Positions 36,855 through 45,202 of a stretch of DNA of 64,000 nucleotides are shown one piece after another. Position 1 is the first letter of the stretch, and the number at the start of each line of letters is the position of its first letter. This DNA is from Streptomyces indicus (GTDB lineage: Bacteria; Actinomycetota; Actinomycetes; Streptomycetales; Streptomycetaceae). A program made the translations under genes and the position numbers. The notes beneath the pieces were generated by a model. That model saw only the letters and a program-made list of their open reading frames with translations, ran no database searches and had not been told where the DNA came from. The stretch covers positions 558,001 through 622,000 of the forward strand of contig NZ_FNFF01000001.1 in NCBI RefSeq assembly GCF_900100315.1, in the 5' to 3' direction.

Positions 36855-37237
36855 AACTACTCCTGCGTGACGGCGAGTTGCCCTGGGGGCAGATGTCGCG
36901 CGTCAGCTTGCTGTGGGCACGTCAGGAGGCGCTAGGGGGTGGAGGGAACGGGGCGGGAAACCTTTGGCGGCGGCTGGAATGTGGCTTGCAGAGGTTGGAC
37001 CTGTGGCGGGGTGGGGTGCGGTATCGGTGTCGGGTGCGGGTGGGTTGGAGGGCGCCTGCGGCGGGCGATTTCCCCTACCCGCCCCTTCCCGAAACCGGGG
37101 GCTGCGCCCCCGGCCCCCCTTCGCGCTGAACGCGCTCGTCCTCAAACGCCGGACGGGCTGAAGGTTGCGCCACGGCTGGGGGTTGCCCCACGGCTGAAAC
37201 GTGCCCCCACACCTCACACACCAACGAACTGAAAGGT
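36855..37237. other. Intergenic region with Streptomyces dispersed repeat
   Basis: 383 bp without a supported gene. The left half is the promoter-side leader of the NAGPA gene (minus strand); the right part holds the dispersed repeat at 37086-37161. Several GC-rich ORFs here are unsupported. Confidence 0.6.
37086..37161. repeat. Dispersed Streptomyces intergenic palindromic repeat
   Basis: TTCCCGAAACC followed by palindrome CCGGGGGCTGCGCCCCCGG (37095-37113), then CTCGTCCTCAAACGCCGGAC and GGGCTGA. I recognise this from memory as one of the commonest intergenic repeats in Streptomyces genomes; mobility mechanism and function are unknown. A related GGGGGCGGAGCCCCC palindrome is at 26611. Confidence 0.75.
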
Positions 37238-39283
37238 TCAGCTGTCCCTGTCCGGGATCACGAACTCGCACCAGATCGCCTTGCCGTTGCCCCGCGACTC
37301 CACGCCCCAGACGTCGGCCAGGCGGTCGACCAGGAGGAGGCCGCGGCCCGAGACGCCCTCCTCGCCCGGTTCGCGCCGGCGCGGCAGGGCGCTGGAGGTG
37401 TCCTCGACCTCGACGCGCAGGCGGCGTTCGGCGCCGGACAGGACGCGCAGCGTGATGATCGCGGCGCCTTCGGTGTGCATGAGCGCGTTGGTCACCAACT
37501 CGTCGGCGACCAGCTCGATTTCGTCCGAGCGGTCACGAGCGCCCCAGGCCCGTACCGCCGCACGGACCATGTGCCGGGCCTCGCGCAGCGCCGCCGGGTC
37601 GTTGGGCGCGACGTGCTGCTGGAGCCGGCCGCCGGACTTGGGGGCGTCCGAGGTGCGGCGGCGCAGCAGGAGCAGGGCCGCGTCGTCGTCGCCGCCGCGG
37701 CGGTCGGCGTCCTCGACGAGGCGGTCGGCCAGCGCGTCCAGGTCCGTTGGACCCGAGGCCACCTCCACCGTGAGGGACTGCACCCCGTCGTCGAGGTCGT
37801 GCCCGGGCTGCTCGACCAGGCCGTCGGTGCACAGCAACAGGATCTGGCCCGGGTCGAGTTCGAGGGTGGTGACCGGGTATTCGAGCCGGTGGAATTCGGC
37901 GGACAGGCCGAGCGGCAGACCGCCGGCGACGGGCGCGCGGCGGCAGGTGCCGTCCTGGGCGCGCAGCAGCGGGTCGATGTGGCCCGCGCGGACGAGCTGC
38001 ACCACGCCGGTGGTGAGGTCGGCCTGCGCGTAGAGGCAGGTGGCGAAGCGGTCCGTGTCGAGTTCGTGCAGGAACACCGAGGCCCGGGCCATGACGGTCG
38101 CCGGCGTGTGCCCCTCGGCGGCGTAGGCGCGCAGCACGATCCTCAACTGGCCCATGACGGCGGCCGCGTGGGTGTCGTGCCCCTGGACGTCGCCGATGAC
38201 CGCGCCCACTTTGCCGCCCGGCAGCGGGATCACGTCGTACCAGTCGCCGCCGATGTCGCGCCCGAGCTTCGCCGAGCGGTAGCGCACCGCGATCTCCGCG
38301 CCGTCCACGGCGGGGATGGAGCGCGGCAGCATGGCCTGCTGGAGCCCGGCGGCGAGGTCCTTCTCCTGCTCGTAGAACATGGCCCGCTGCAGCGACTGCG
38401 CGATCGAGCTGCCGAGGGCGACGAGCAGGTTGCGCTCGTCGGGCGTGAAGCCGGTCTTGTCCTGGTAGAGCAGACCGAGCGCGCCGATGGGGCGGGCCTG
38501 CGCGATCAGGGGCAGGTACGCGGCCGAGGTGATGTTGAGGTGGCTGATGTGCGGCCACAGGAGAGGGTAGGAGCCGGCGAACTCCTCACGTGACTCGATG
38601 AAGCGGGGGGCAAGGGTCCTGATGACCTCGCTCATGGGGTAGTGCTCGTCGATGCGCGTGAAGCGCGTGCCGGGCACGAACGCGCCGGGCGGGCCCTCGG
38701 CGACGAGGTGGATACGGCCCGCTTCGATCAGGCCCATGACGAGGCTCGCGGCGCCCAGGTGCGCGAGGCCCTGGTTCTCGTCGAGGACGTCGATCACGTC
38801 CTGGATCGTGCGCGCGTGGGCGAGGGCCGCGGTGGTGCCCTCCACGATGCTGGTCTGGCGCCTGGTCTCGGCGTCCTGCTCCATACGGATGCGGGTTTCG
38901 AGCAGTTCCTCCGTCGCGTCCCGGACGATCCCGAGGATCCGCCGGGGCCGCCCGTTGCCGTCGCGCCGGATGTAGCCCTGGGTGTGGGTCCAGCGCAGGG
39001 AGCCGTCGCGGCGGCGCAGCCGGAAGTAGGCGCCGTAGGTCTCGCTGCCGTTCTTCAGCGCCTCGGAGACCAGCGCGTCCAGGCGCCGGCTCTCCCCCAC
39101 CGGCACCCGCGGGGCGAGGCTCTGCGGGCGGCCGTCGTACTCGCCGGGGGCCAGGTCGAAGATCTCGTGGGCCGCCGGGTCCATGTGCATCTCGCCGCTC
39201 TCGAGATCCCAGTCGAAGCTGCCCGTGCGATTCAGCGCGAGGATCGCTTCGGGCGGCGCGGGCCAGGGGTCCGGGTCGGACAT
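37238..39283 (-). CDS. PAS-GAF-PP2C phosphatase with C-terminal anti-sigma-type kinase domain
   Basis: 681 aa soluble regulator. PAS (about 15-130), GAF (about 150-300), SpoIIE/RsbU-type PP2C phosphatase (about 325-535; GGDWYDVIPLPGGKVGAVIGDVQGHD and TDGLVEQ with metal Asp residues), and a HATPase_c2 RsbW-like kinase (about 555-680; ELVADELVTNALMHTEG, SGRGLLLVDRLADVWG). Phosphatase and kinase in one chain suggest it switches an anti-sigma-factor antagonist. No such partner gene is in this window. ATG 39283 (MSDPDPWP) is chosen at the start of PAS-like sequence; the frame runs on upstream to 40102 through another gene. Confidence 0.92.
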   Translation of the reverse strand: MSDPDPWPAPPEAILALNRTGSFDWDLESGEMHMDPAAHEIFDLAPGEYDGRPQSLAPRVPVGESRRLDALVSEALKNGSETYGAYFRLRRRDGSLRWTHTQGYIRRDGNGRPRRILGIVRDATEELLETRIRMEQDAETRRQTSIVEGTTAALAHARTIQDVIDVLDENQGLAHLGAASLVMGLIEAGRIHLVAEGPPGAFVPGTRFTRIDEHYPMSEVIRTLAPRFIESREEFAGSYPLLWPHISHLNITSAAYLPLIAQARPIGALGLLYQDKTGFTPDERNLLVALGSSIAQSLQRAMFYEQEKDLAAGLQQAMLPRSIPAVDGAEIAVRYRSAKLGRDIGGDWYDVIPLPGGKVGAVIGDVQGHDTHAAAVMGQLRIVLRAYAAEGHTPATVMARASVFLHELDTDRFATCLYAQADLTTGVVQLVRAGHIDPLLRAQDGTCRRAPVAGGLPLGLSAEFHRLEYPVTTLELDPGQILLLCTDGLVEQPGHDLDDGVQSLTVEVASGPTDLDALADRLVEDADRRGGDDDAALLLLRRRTSDAPKSGGRLQQHVAPNDPAALREARHMVRAAVRAWGARDRSDEIELVADELVTNALMHTEGAAIITLRVLSGAERRLRVEVEDTSSALPRRREPGEEGVSGRGLLLVDRLADVWGVESRGNGKAIWCEFVIPDRDS

Positions 39284-39381
39284 GCGTCCACTTTGCCATG
39301 GTTTGCCGGATCCCGGAGCCCGGATGCCGGCGCCGGGGTGCCGCCCCCGGGATGCCGGAGTCCCAGTAACCGCCGGGCGGC

Positions 39382-40017
39382 TCAGCGCCCCCGGCGCTCC
39401 GCCGCCCGGCCCGCCGAGTCCGCCAGGCGGGGCAGGTGCAGCTCGCGGTGGATGGCGGCGAGCCGGAGGGTGAAGACGAGGGAGGCCGCCACCACCGTGC
39501 CGAGCGTGTCCGAGGCGCCGGCCCAGTGCAGCAGCAGGTAGCCGGCGGCTCCGGCGCAGGCGGCGGTCGCGTACACCTCCTCGCGCAGCAGCAGCGGCGG
39601 GAACTCCCCGCACAGCACATCGCGCACGACCTCGCCGGTGACGCCCGTCAGGACCGCCAGGATGATCACCGCGAACGGCGTGACACCGGCGTCGATCGCA
39701 GCGCGCGCCCCGATCACGGTCACGACGGCGAGGCCGAGGGCGTCGACCGTCATCAGGGACCGGTGCGGCAGCTCCCAGCGCCGCAGGTACAGCATCGTGC
39801 CCACGGCGGCGCAGCTGATCACGGTGAGCAGCACCCAGTCGTGGGTCCAGTACAAGGGGTGGCGGCCGAGGATCAGGTCGCGCAGGGTGCCGCCGGAGAT
39901 GGAGGCGGCGAAGGCGAGCACGATGCCGCCGAAGGGGTCCATGTTGGCGCGGTGGGCGGCGAGGACACCGCTGGCGGCGAAGGAGGCGACTCCGACGAGG
40001 TAGAGGACGTGCAGCAC
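39382..40017 (-). CDS. Trimeric intracellular cation channel (TRIC/UPF0126) family protein
   Basis: 211 aa, seven hydrophobic helices, two-fold repeat of the UPF0126 domain: FAASGVLAAHRANMDPFGGIVLAFAASISGGTLRDLILG and DALGLAVVTVIGA...LTGVTGEVVRDVL. Bacterial members are K+-permeable trimers. Start GTG 40017 (VLHVLYL) begins at TM1 and follows GGGGGAAG; ATG 40083 in the same frame is an alternative that also has a GGAAGGAC site, but that site is inside a hairpin. Confidence 0.88.
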   Translation of the reverse strand: MLHVLYLVGVASFAASGVLAAHRANMDPFGGIVLAFAASISGGTLRDLILGRHPLYWTHDWVLLTVISCAAVGTMLYLRRWELPHRSLMTVDALGLAVVTVIGARAAIDAGVTPFAVIILAVLTGVTGEVVRDVLCGEFPPLLLREEVYATAACAGAAGYLLLHWAGASDTLGTVVAASLVFTLRLAAIHRELHLPRLADSAGRAAERRGR

Positions 40018-40085
40018 GGAGCTTCCCCCTGGAAACGGCGTACGGGCAGGAGTTTCGAGGACACCATCCGCCGCCCCGTACATGC

Positions 40086-40124
40086 TTCGTCCTTCCGGCC
40101 ACCGTCTGCGGCCGGAAGGACGAA
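40086..40124 (-). terminator. Hairpin after the DUF6777-type lipoprotein gene
   Basis: Perfect 15-bp inverted repeat (40086-40100, 40110-40124) with a 9-nt loop, 68 bp past the minus-strand lipoprotein stop. It abuts an alternative start codon (ATG 40083) of the channel gene and contains that start's ribosome site. Confidence 0.7.
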
Positions 40125-40191
40125 AATCGTGTGCGCCGGCGGTCGGTGCTCCCCTGCTCGGAGCGCGTCCGTGCCCACCGGCGCCGGGGGC

Positions 40192-41553
40192 TCAGCCGCT
40201 GAACTCCTCGGGCCCGGTCGGGTCCGGGATGAACGGGGTGTCAGGACCGGGCTCGACGTCCGGCACCTCGGGCACCGACTCGGGTCCGGTCTCGTCGCCG
40301 GGCACGTCGGGCACCGTCTCGTCCTGCGGCAGGCTCGGGATGTCGGTGCGGTCCGTGGGCTCCTGGAACGGGTCCTGGCCGCCGTCGGGCACGGTGGCGT
40401 CCCCGCCGTCCGGCACCTGCGGGTCCGTGTCCGGTACGGGGACGGGCAGCGGGACCGGGCAGCCGGCCGGGATCGTCGGTGTGGGGGCGCCCGGGGCCGT
40501 GGGCGTGGGCGAGAGGGTCGGGCAGTCGGTGGGGCTCGGGGTCTCCGTGTCCGAGCCGTCCGTCGGGTCGGTCGACTCGTCGGTGTCCGTGGGATCGGTG
40601 TCCGTGGGGTCGTCCGCGGGATCGGTGCTCGTCGGGTCGTCCGAGGTCGGGTCGTCCGTCGTCGGGTCCTCGGACGCGGGGCCGTCCGGGTCTTCCGAGG
40701 TCGGGTCGTCCGTCGGCGGGTCGGGACTCTCGCCGTCCGGGTCCGTGACGCTCGGGTCGGGCGTGGGCGTCGGCGGCGGGACGATCTTGTCCTTGTCCCC
40801 GTCGTCGCCGATGGGGCGCTCGATCCAGGTGTTGTTGGTGACGTTGATGATCGTGATGTTGTTGATCACGGTGGTGGACGGCTTGACCACGACCACATTC
40901 GTGGGGTGGTAGCCCTGCCAGGGCTGACCGTGGTGCGTGGCCTCCCTGTGCAGTTCGGCCGGCGGTGTGAGCGGGTTGCCGCAGGCGCAGCGCACGCGCG
41001 GCATGCCCCGGTTGTCGACGAGCACCGCGGTGCCGGCCTGGAGCACGGACTGGAAGCTGGTGGCCTGGCCGCCGCTGTAGCCGTGGTTGGTGATCCGGGT
41101 GTCGACCCGCAGCTGGACCGGGGTCAGACCGCGCAGCCAGCCGGCGATCTCGTTCTGCTGGATCCCGGCGACCTGGGCGAAGGCGCGGGCCTTGGACTGC
41201 TCGGTGGTCAGGAAGCGCACCTGCTGCTCGACATCGCAGCTGCTGACGGAGTGCGTGCCGCCGTAAAGACCGGGGGTCGAGCCCTGGATGCTGCGGATGC
41301 CCGCCTGGGTGGGCGAGGCGGAGCCGGTGGGCGAGGGTTGCGGCGTTCGGGTGACCGGGGGCGGGGTCTCGGTGACCTTGGCGGTGGAGTCCGTGAACGG
41401 ATCCGGTCCCGCCGCGGCGACCGGCTGCAGGAACAGCTCCTTGTCACTGCCCGTGTCGCCCGCATCGTTGTCGCCGCTGCCGGAACAGCCCGCGACCAGC
41501 AGGGCTCCGGATATCGCGAGGGCTGTGACATAGCGCCTGGTCGGTGAGTGCAC
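40192..41553 (-). CDS. Lipoprotein with DUF6777-type domain and long acidic Pro/Thr/Asp-rich tail
   Basis: 453 aa from GTG 41553 (VHSPTRRY), preceded by GCGGGAGAA. Lipobox LLVAGC at about residue 22. A conserved extracellular domain follows (about 80-250), with VEQQVRFLTTEQSKARAFA and TAVLVDNRGMPRVRCACGNPLTPP, which I place in the DUF6777 group, then VINNITIINVTNNTWI. The last about 190 residues are low-complexity DPTxxDP, PD and EV repeats, probably an unstructured stalk through the wall. Function unknown. Confidence 0.83.
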   Translation of the reverse strand: MHSPTRRYVTALAISGALLVAGCSGSGDNDAGDTGSDKELFLQPVAAAGPDPFTDSTAKVTETPPPVTRTPQPSPTGSASPTQAGIRSIQGSTPGLYGGTHSVSSCDVEQQVRFLTTEQSKARAFAQVAGIQQNEIAGWLRGLTPVQLRVDTRITNHGYSGGQATSFQSVLQAGTAVLVDNRGMPRVRCACGNPLTPPAELHREATHHGQPWQGYHPTNVVVVKPSTTVINNITIINVTNNTWIERPIGDDGDKDKIVPPPTPTPDPSVTDPDGESPDPPTDDPTSEDPDGPASEDPTTDDPTSDDPTSTDPADDPTDTDPTDTDESTDPTDGSDTETPSPTDCPTLSPTPTAPGAPTPTIPAGCPVPLPVPVPDTDPQVPDGGDATVPDGGQDPFQEPTDRTDIPSLPQDETVPDVPGDETGPESVPEVPDVEPGPDTPFIPDPTGPEEFSG

Positions 41554-41719
41554 GCCGTTCTCCCGCCTGTTTTCTGGCAGTACGTCCCTCATTGTGTGAA
41601 TCCCGGAATTTGGCCCGCAACCGCGCTCGCCCGCCGTACGGCACCGCGAGGGCGCACCGAGGAGGCGCTGCTCACCTGCACGGCAGGATCACCCGGGCGT
41701 CGCGCGCAACAATGGAGGC

Positions 41720-43192
41720 GTGGAGTGGTTCACCGCGCCCGACTACTGGCTCGCCCGGCTCGTCTTCCAGCGGGCCCTGGCCGCCGTGTATCTGGTGGCG
41801 TTCGTGGGCGCCGCCCTGCAGTTCCGTGCGCTGATCGGCGAGCGCGGGATGCTGCCGGTCCCGCGGTTCACGGCGCGGGTGCCGTTCCGCCGGGCTCCCA
41901 GCCTGTTCCAACTGCGCTATTCGGACCGCCTGTTCGCGGTGGCGGCGTGCACCGGCGCCCTGTGCGCGGTGGCCCTGCTGGCCGGTCTCGACGCCGAACT
42001 GCCGCTGTGGGCGGGCATGCTGCTGTGGCTGCTGCCCTGGCTGCTCTACCTCTCGATCGTCAACGTGGGCCAGACCTGGTACGGCTTCGGCTGGGAGTCG
42101 CTGCTCCTGGAGACCGGCTTCCTCGCGGTGTTCCTCGGCCCGCACGACCTGGCGCCGCCGCTGCTCGTCCTCTTCCTGCTGCGCTGGCTGCTGTTCCGCG
42201 TGGAGTTCGGCGCGGGGCTGATCAAGATGCGCGGGGACGCGTGCTGGCGCAAGCTCACCTGCCTCGACTACCACCACGAGACCCAGCCGATGCCGGGCCC
42301 GCTGAGCTGGTTCTTCCATCATCTGCCGAAGCCGGTGCACCGCGTGGAGGTGGCGGCCAACCACGCCACCCAACTCCTGCTGCCCTTCCTCCTGTTCACC
42401 CCGCAGCCGGTCGCGTCCTGCGCGGCCGTGGTCATGGCGGTCACGCAGCTGTGGCTGGTCCTGTCCGGGAACTTCTCCTGGCTGAACTGGCTGACGATCG
42501 CGCTGGCCCTGTCGGCCGTCGACTTCACCCCGCTCACCGGCGCACCGCCCGCGCTCGCCGAGCCCCCGCTCTGGTACGAGCTCATGGTGTACGCGGTGAC
42601 GGCGCTGGTCCTGGTGCTCAGCTACCGCCCGGTCCGCAACCTGCTCTCGCGCCGGCAGGTGATGAACTCCTCCTTCGACCCGCTCCACCTGGTCAACTCC
42701 TACGGCGCGTTCGGCAGCGTGGGGCGGATCCGGCACGAGATCGCGGTGGAGGGCACCGACGAGCCGGTCCCGCTGCCCGACGGCGCCGCCTGGAAGGAGT
42801 ACGGCTTCCACGGCAAGCCCGGTGAACCCGGCCGGATGCCACGGCAGTTCGCCCCGTACCACCTGCGGCTCGACTGGATGATGTGGTTCGCGGCGCTGTC
42901 GCCCGCGTATGCCCGCGGCTGGTTCGGGGCCTTCGTGGAGCGGCTCCTCGAAGGAGACCGGGACACCCTGAAGCTTCTGCGGCACAACCCGTTCCCCGAC
43001 GCGCCGCCCCGCTTCGTCCGGGCACGCCTGTACCGCTACCGCTACACGACCTGGGGCGAGCTGCGCGCGACGGGAGCGTGGTGGGACCGTACGTACGTCC
43101 GCGAGTTCCTGCCGCCGACGCGCCTGACGACCACGTCGCAGCCGCCGCAGCACTCCGACCGGCCGTCACCGTCACAGTCCTCCGACCACTGA
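41720..43192 (+). CDS. Lipase maturation factor (LMF) family membrane protein
   Basis: 490 aa with about 8 transmembrane helices and a C-terminal soluble domain. Family signs: GWESLLLETGFLAVFLGP, LLFRVEFGAGLIKMRGDACWRKLTCLDYHHETQPMPGPLSWFFHHLP and NSYGAFGSVGRIRHEI, and LDWMMWFAAL later. Related to human LMF1, which helps fold lipases; the bacterial role is unproven. Start GTG 41720; GGAGG lies immediately upstream with unusually short spacing. The tail after residue 470 is Ser/Thr/Pro rich. Confidence 0.92.
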   Translation: MEWFTAPDYWLARLVFQRALAAVYLVAFVGAALQFRALIGERGMLPVPRFTARVPFRRAPSLFQLRYSDRLFAVAACTGALCAVALLAGLDAELPLWAGMLLWLLPWLLYLSIVNVGQTWYGFGWESLLLETGFLAVFLGPHDLAPPLLVLFLLRWLLFRVEFGAGLIKMRGDACWRKLTCLDYHHETQPMPGPLSWFFHHLPKPVHRVEVAANHATQLLLPFLLFTPQPVASCAAVVMAVTQLWLVLSGNFSWLNWLTIALALSAVDFTPLTGAPPALAEPPLWYELMVYAVTALVLVLSYRPVRNLLSRRQVMNSSFDPLHLVNSYGAFGSVGRIRHEIAVEGTDEPVPLPDGAAWKEYGFHGKPGEPGRMPRQFAPYHLRLDWMMWFAALSPAYARGWFGAFVERLLEGDRDTLKLLRHNPFPDAPPRFVRARLYRYRYTTWGELRATGAWWDRTYVREFLPPTRLTTTSQPPQHSDRPSPSQSSDH

Positions 43193-43237
43193 GGCCGCCT
43201 CACGCGGTCGCGCGACGCTCACGACGCAGCCGCACCG

Positions 43238-44236
43238 TCACCCTCCCGCGGACTCCGGCACCGGCGCCTCCGCCGCGAGCAGCCCCACCGCCTTGAGCTC
43301 GGCCCAGAAATCCGGCGGCACCGGTGCCGTGAACTGCGCGACGGAGTCCCGCACTTGTGCCGCCGAGCGCATGCCCACGAGGACGCTCGCGACCGCCGGG
43401 TGCGCCAGCGGGAAGGCGAGCGCGGCGGCCCGCAGGGTGGTGCCGTGCCGCTCGGCGAGCTCCTTGATGCGCAGGGCGCGGGTCACGAGGTCGTCCGGGG
43501 CCGTCGTGTAGTTGTACGTGGCGCCGGGGTGCGGATCCGCGAGGATGCCCGAGTTGTAGACGGCCGCGGCCACGACGCTCCGGCCGCGCGCCTGCGCCGC
43601 CGGGAGCAGGGCCTTCAGAGCGATCTGGTCGAGCAGGGTGTACCGCCCCGCGGCCAGGACGACGTCCGTGTCCGTGTCGGTGAGGAAGCGGGTGAGCATC
43701 TCGGCCTGGTTCATCCCGGCGCCGATCGCGCCCACGACGCCCTCGGCGCGCAGCCGCTCGAGCGCCGGGTAGCCCTCACGGAACGCCCACTCCTCGTGGT
43801 CGTCGGGGTCGTGCAGATAGACGATGTCGACACGGTCGAGGCCGAGCCGCTCCAGACTGCCCTCGATGCTGCGCCGCACACCGTCGGCGCTGAAGTCCCA
43901 CACCCTGCGGTGCGTGGCCGGCACCGCGAAGCCGCCGGCCGCGAGGTCGTCGCCCCCGCCGTCGTACGGCTCGAGAAGCCTGCCGACCTTGGTGGAGAGC
44001 GTGAAGCCGTGGCGCGGGCGCTCGCGCAGCACCTCGCCGAGGCGGCGCTCGGAGAGGCCGAGTCCGTAGTGCGGTGCCGTGTCGAAGGTGCGGATGCCCG
44101 CGTTCCAGGCGGCGGTGATCGCCTCGTACGCCTGCTCCTCACCGACCGGCGTGGAGAACCCGGCGATGGGCGCGGCACCGAAGGAGAGGCTTGAGACCGG
44201 CACATCGGTCGCGGCGAGCCGAGCGCTGCCGATCAC
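43238..44236 (-). CDS. Aldo/keto reductase, aldose 1-dehydrogenase-like
   Basis: 332 aa TIM-barrel NAD(P)-dependent oxidoreductase. Catalytic tetrad visible: Asp and Tyr in RTFDTAPHYGLG, Lys in TLSTKVGR, His in VYLHDPDD. The subgroup with this spacing includes D-threo-aldose/L-fucose 1-dehydrogenases. GTG 44236 overlaps the TGA of the upstream SDR by 4 nt (GTGA), so both are co-translated and probably act in the same sugar-oxidising route. Confidence 0.88.
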   Translation of the reverse strand: MIGSARLAATDVPVSSLSFGAAPIAGFSTPVGEEQAYEAITAAWNAGIRTFDTAPHYGLGLSERRLGEVLRERPRHGFTLSTKVGRLLEPYDGGGDDLAAGGFAVPATHRRVWDFSADGVRRSIEGSLERLGLDRVDIVYLHDPDDHEEWAFREGYPALERLRAEGVVGAIGAGMNQAEMLTRFLTDTDTDVVLAAGRYTLLDQIALKALLPAAQARGRSVVAAAVYNSGILADPHPGATYNYTTAPDDLVTRALRIKELAERHGTTLRAAALAFPLAHPAVASVLVGMRSAAQVRDSVAQFTAPVPPDFWAELKAVGLLAAEAPVPESAGG

Positions 44237-44988
44237 GACGCCACCGGACGCAGCAGCAGGCCCTGCATCCCGCCGTCGACCGCGAGGGCCGTGCCGGTGG
44301 TCGCACCGGCCGCGGGGCTCGCCAAGTAGGCGATGGCGGCGGCCACTTCGTCCGCCCGCACGAGCCGGCCGGTGGGCTGGCGCGCCACGAGCGCGGCCCG
44401 TTCGGCAGCAGGGTCGTCGGCCGCGTCGAGGAGGCGGCCGATCCACGGGGTGTCCACCGTGCCGGGGTTGACGCAGTTCACGCGGATCCCTTCTCCGACG
44501 TGGTCGGCGGCCATGGCGAGCGTGAGGGAGAGGACCGCCCCTTTGGTGGCGCTGTAGAGCGCGCGCCCGGGCAGGCCCGCGGTCGCGGCGATGGAGCAGG
44601 TGTTGACGATCGCCGCGTGCCGTGAGGCGCGCAGGTGCGGGAGTGCGGCCCGGGCGGTGCGGACCATCCCGAGCACGTTGACGTCCAGTACGCGGTGCCA
44701 CTCGGCGTCGTCGTTGTCCTCGACGGTGCCTTGCGCGCCGATCCCCGCGTTGTTGACCAGGATGTCCAAGCCGCCCATCTCTCCGGCGGCCGCCGCCAGA
44801 GCGGTGCGTACGGAGGTGTCGTCGGTGACGTCGGCACGCCGGGCGAGCAGCGGCTTCGCCACCGTGTCCGGGGCGAGGTCCAGGACGGTGACCTGGGCGC
44901 CGCGCGCCGCGAGGAGCTCGGCCGTCGCTCTGCCGATGCCCGAGGCACCTCCCGTGACGACGGCCCTGAGCCCTTCGAAGTCGGTCAT
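44233..44988 (-). CDS. Short-chain dehydrogenase/reductase
   Basis: 251 aa classical SDR. TGGASGIGRA (NAD(P) loop), NNAG, Ser in NTCSIAATAG, YSATK catalytic Tyr/Lys, C-terminal LAVDGGMQG. ATG 44988 follows GGAAGGAAG. First gene of a two-gene operon with the aldo/keto reductase. A role as L-fucose or related sugar dehydrogenase would fit the neighbour but is not proved by sequence. Confidence 0.92.
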   Translation of the reverse strand: MTDFEGLRAVVTGGASGIGRATAELLAARGAQVTVLDLAPDTVAKPLLARRADVTDDTSVRTALAAAAGEMGGLDILVNNAGIGAQGTVEDNDDAEWHRVLDVNVLGMVRTARAALPHLRASRHAAIVNTCSIAATAGLPGRALYSATKGAVLSLTLAMAADHVGEGIRVNCVNPGTVDTPWIGRLLDAADDPAAERAALVARQPTGRLVRADEVAAAIAYLASPAAGATTGTALAVDGGMQGLLLRPVAS

Positions 44989-45202
44989 ACCGCAGCTTCC
45001 TTCCGCTGGAGGATCATGCTCGGTGGTACCGGGCCCCCGTGGTCATGGCCGCACCGAGTATTGATCGGAGCTCTCCGCCTTCACAAGACCGGGAGGTGCC
45101 ACCGACGGCAGCCCCCGCGCAGGCTCGACGCGCGCGCCCCGACCCGCCAGAGTTCTCTCCGAGGGACAGGGACGGGAACATGTCGGGAACAGGGAGTTGA
45201 CC

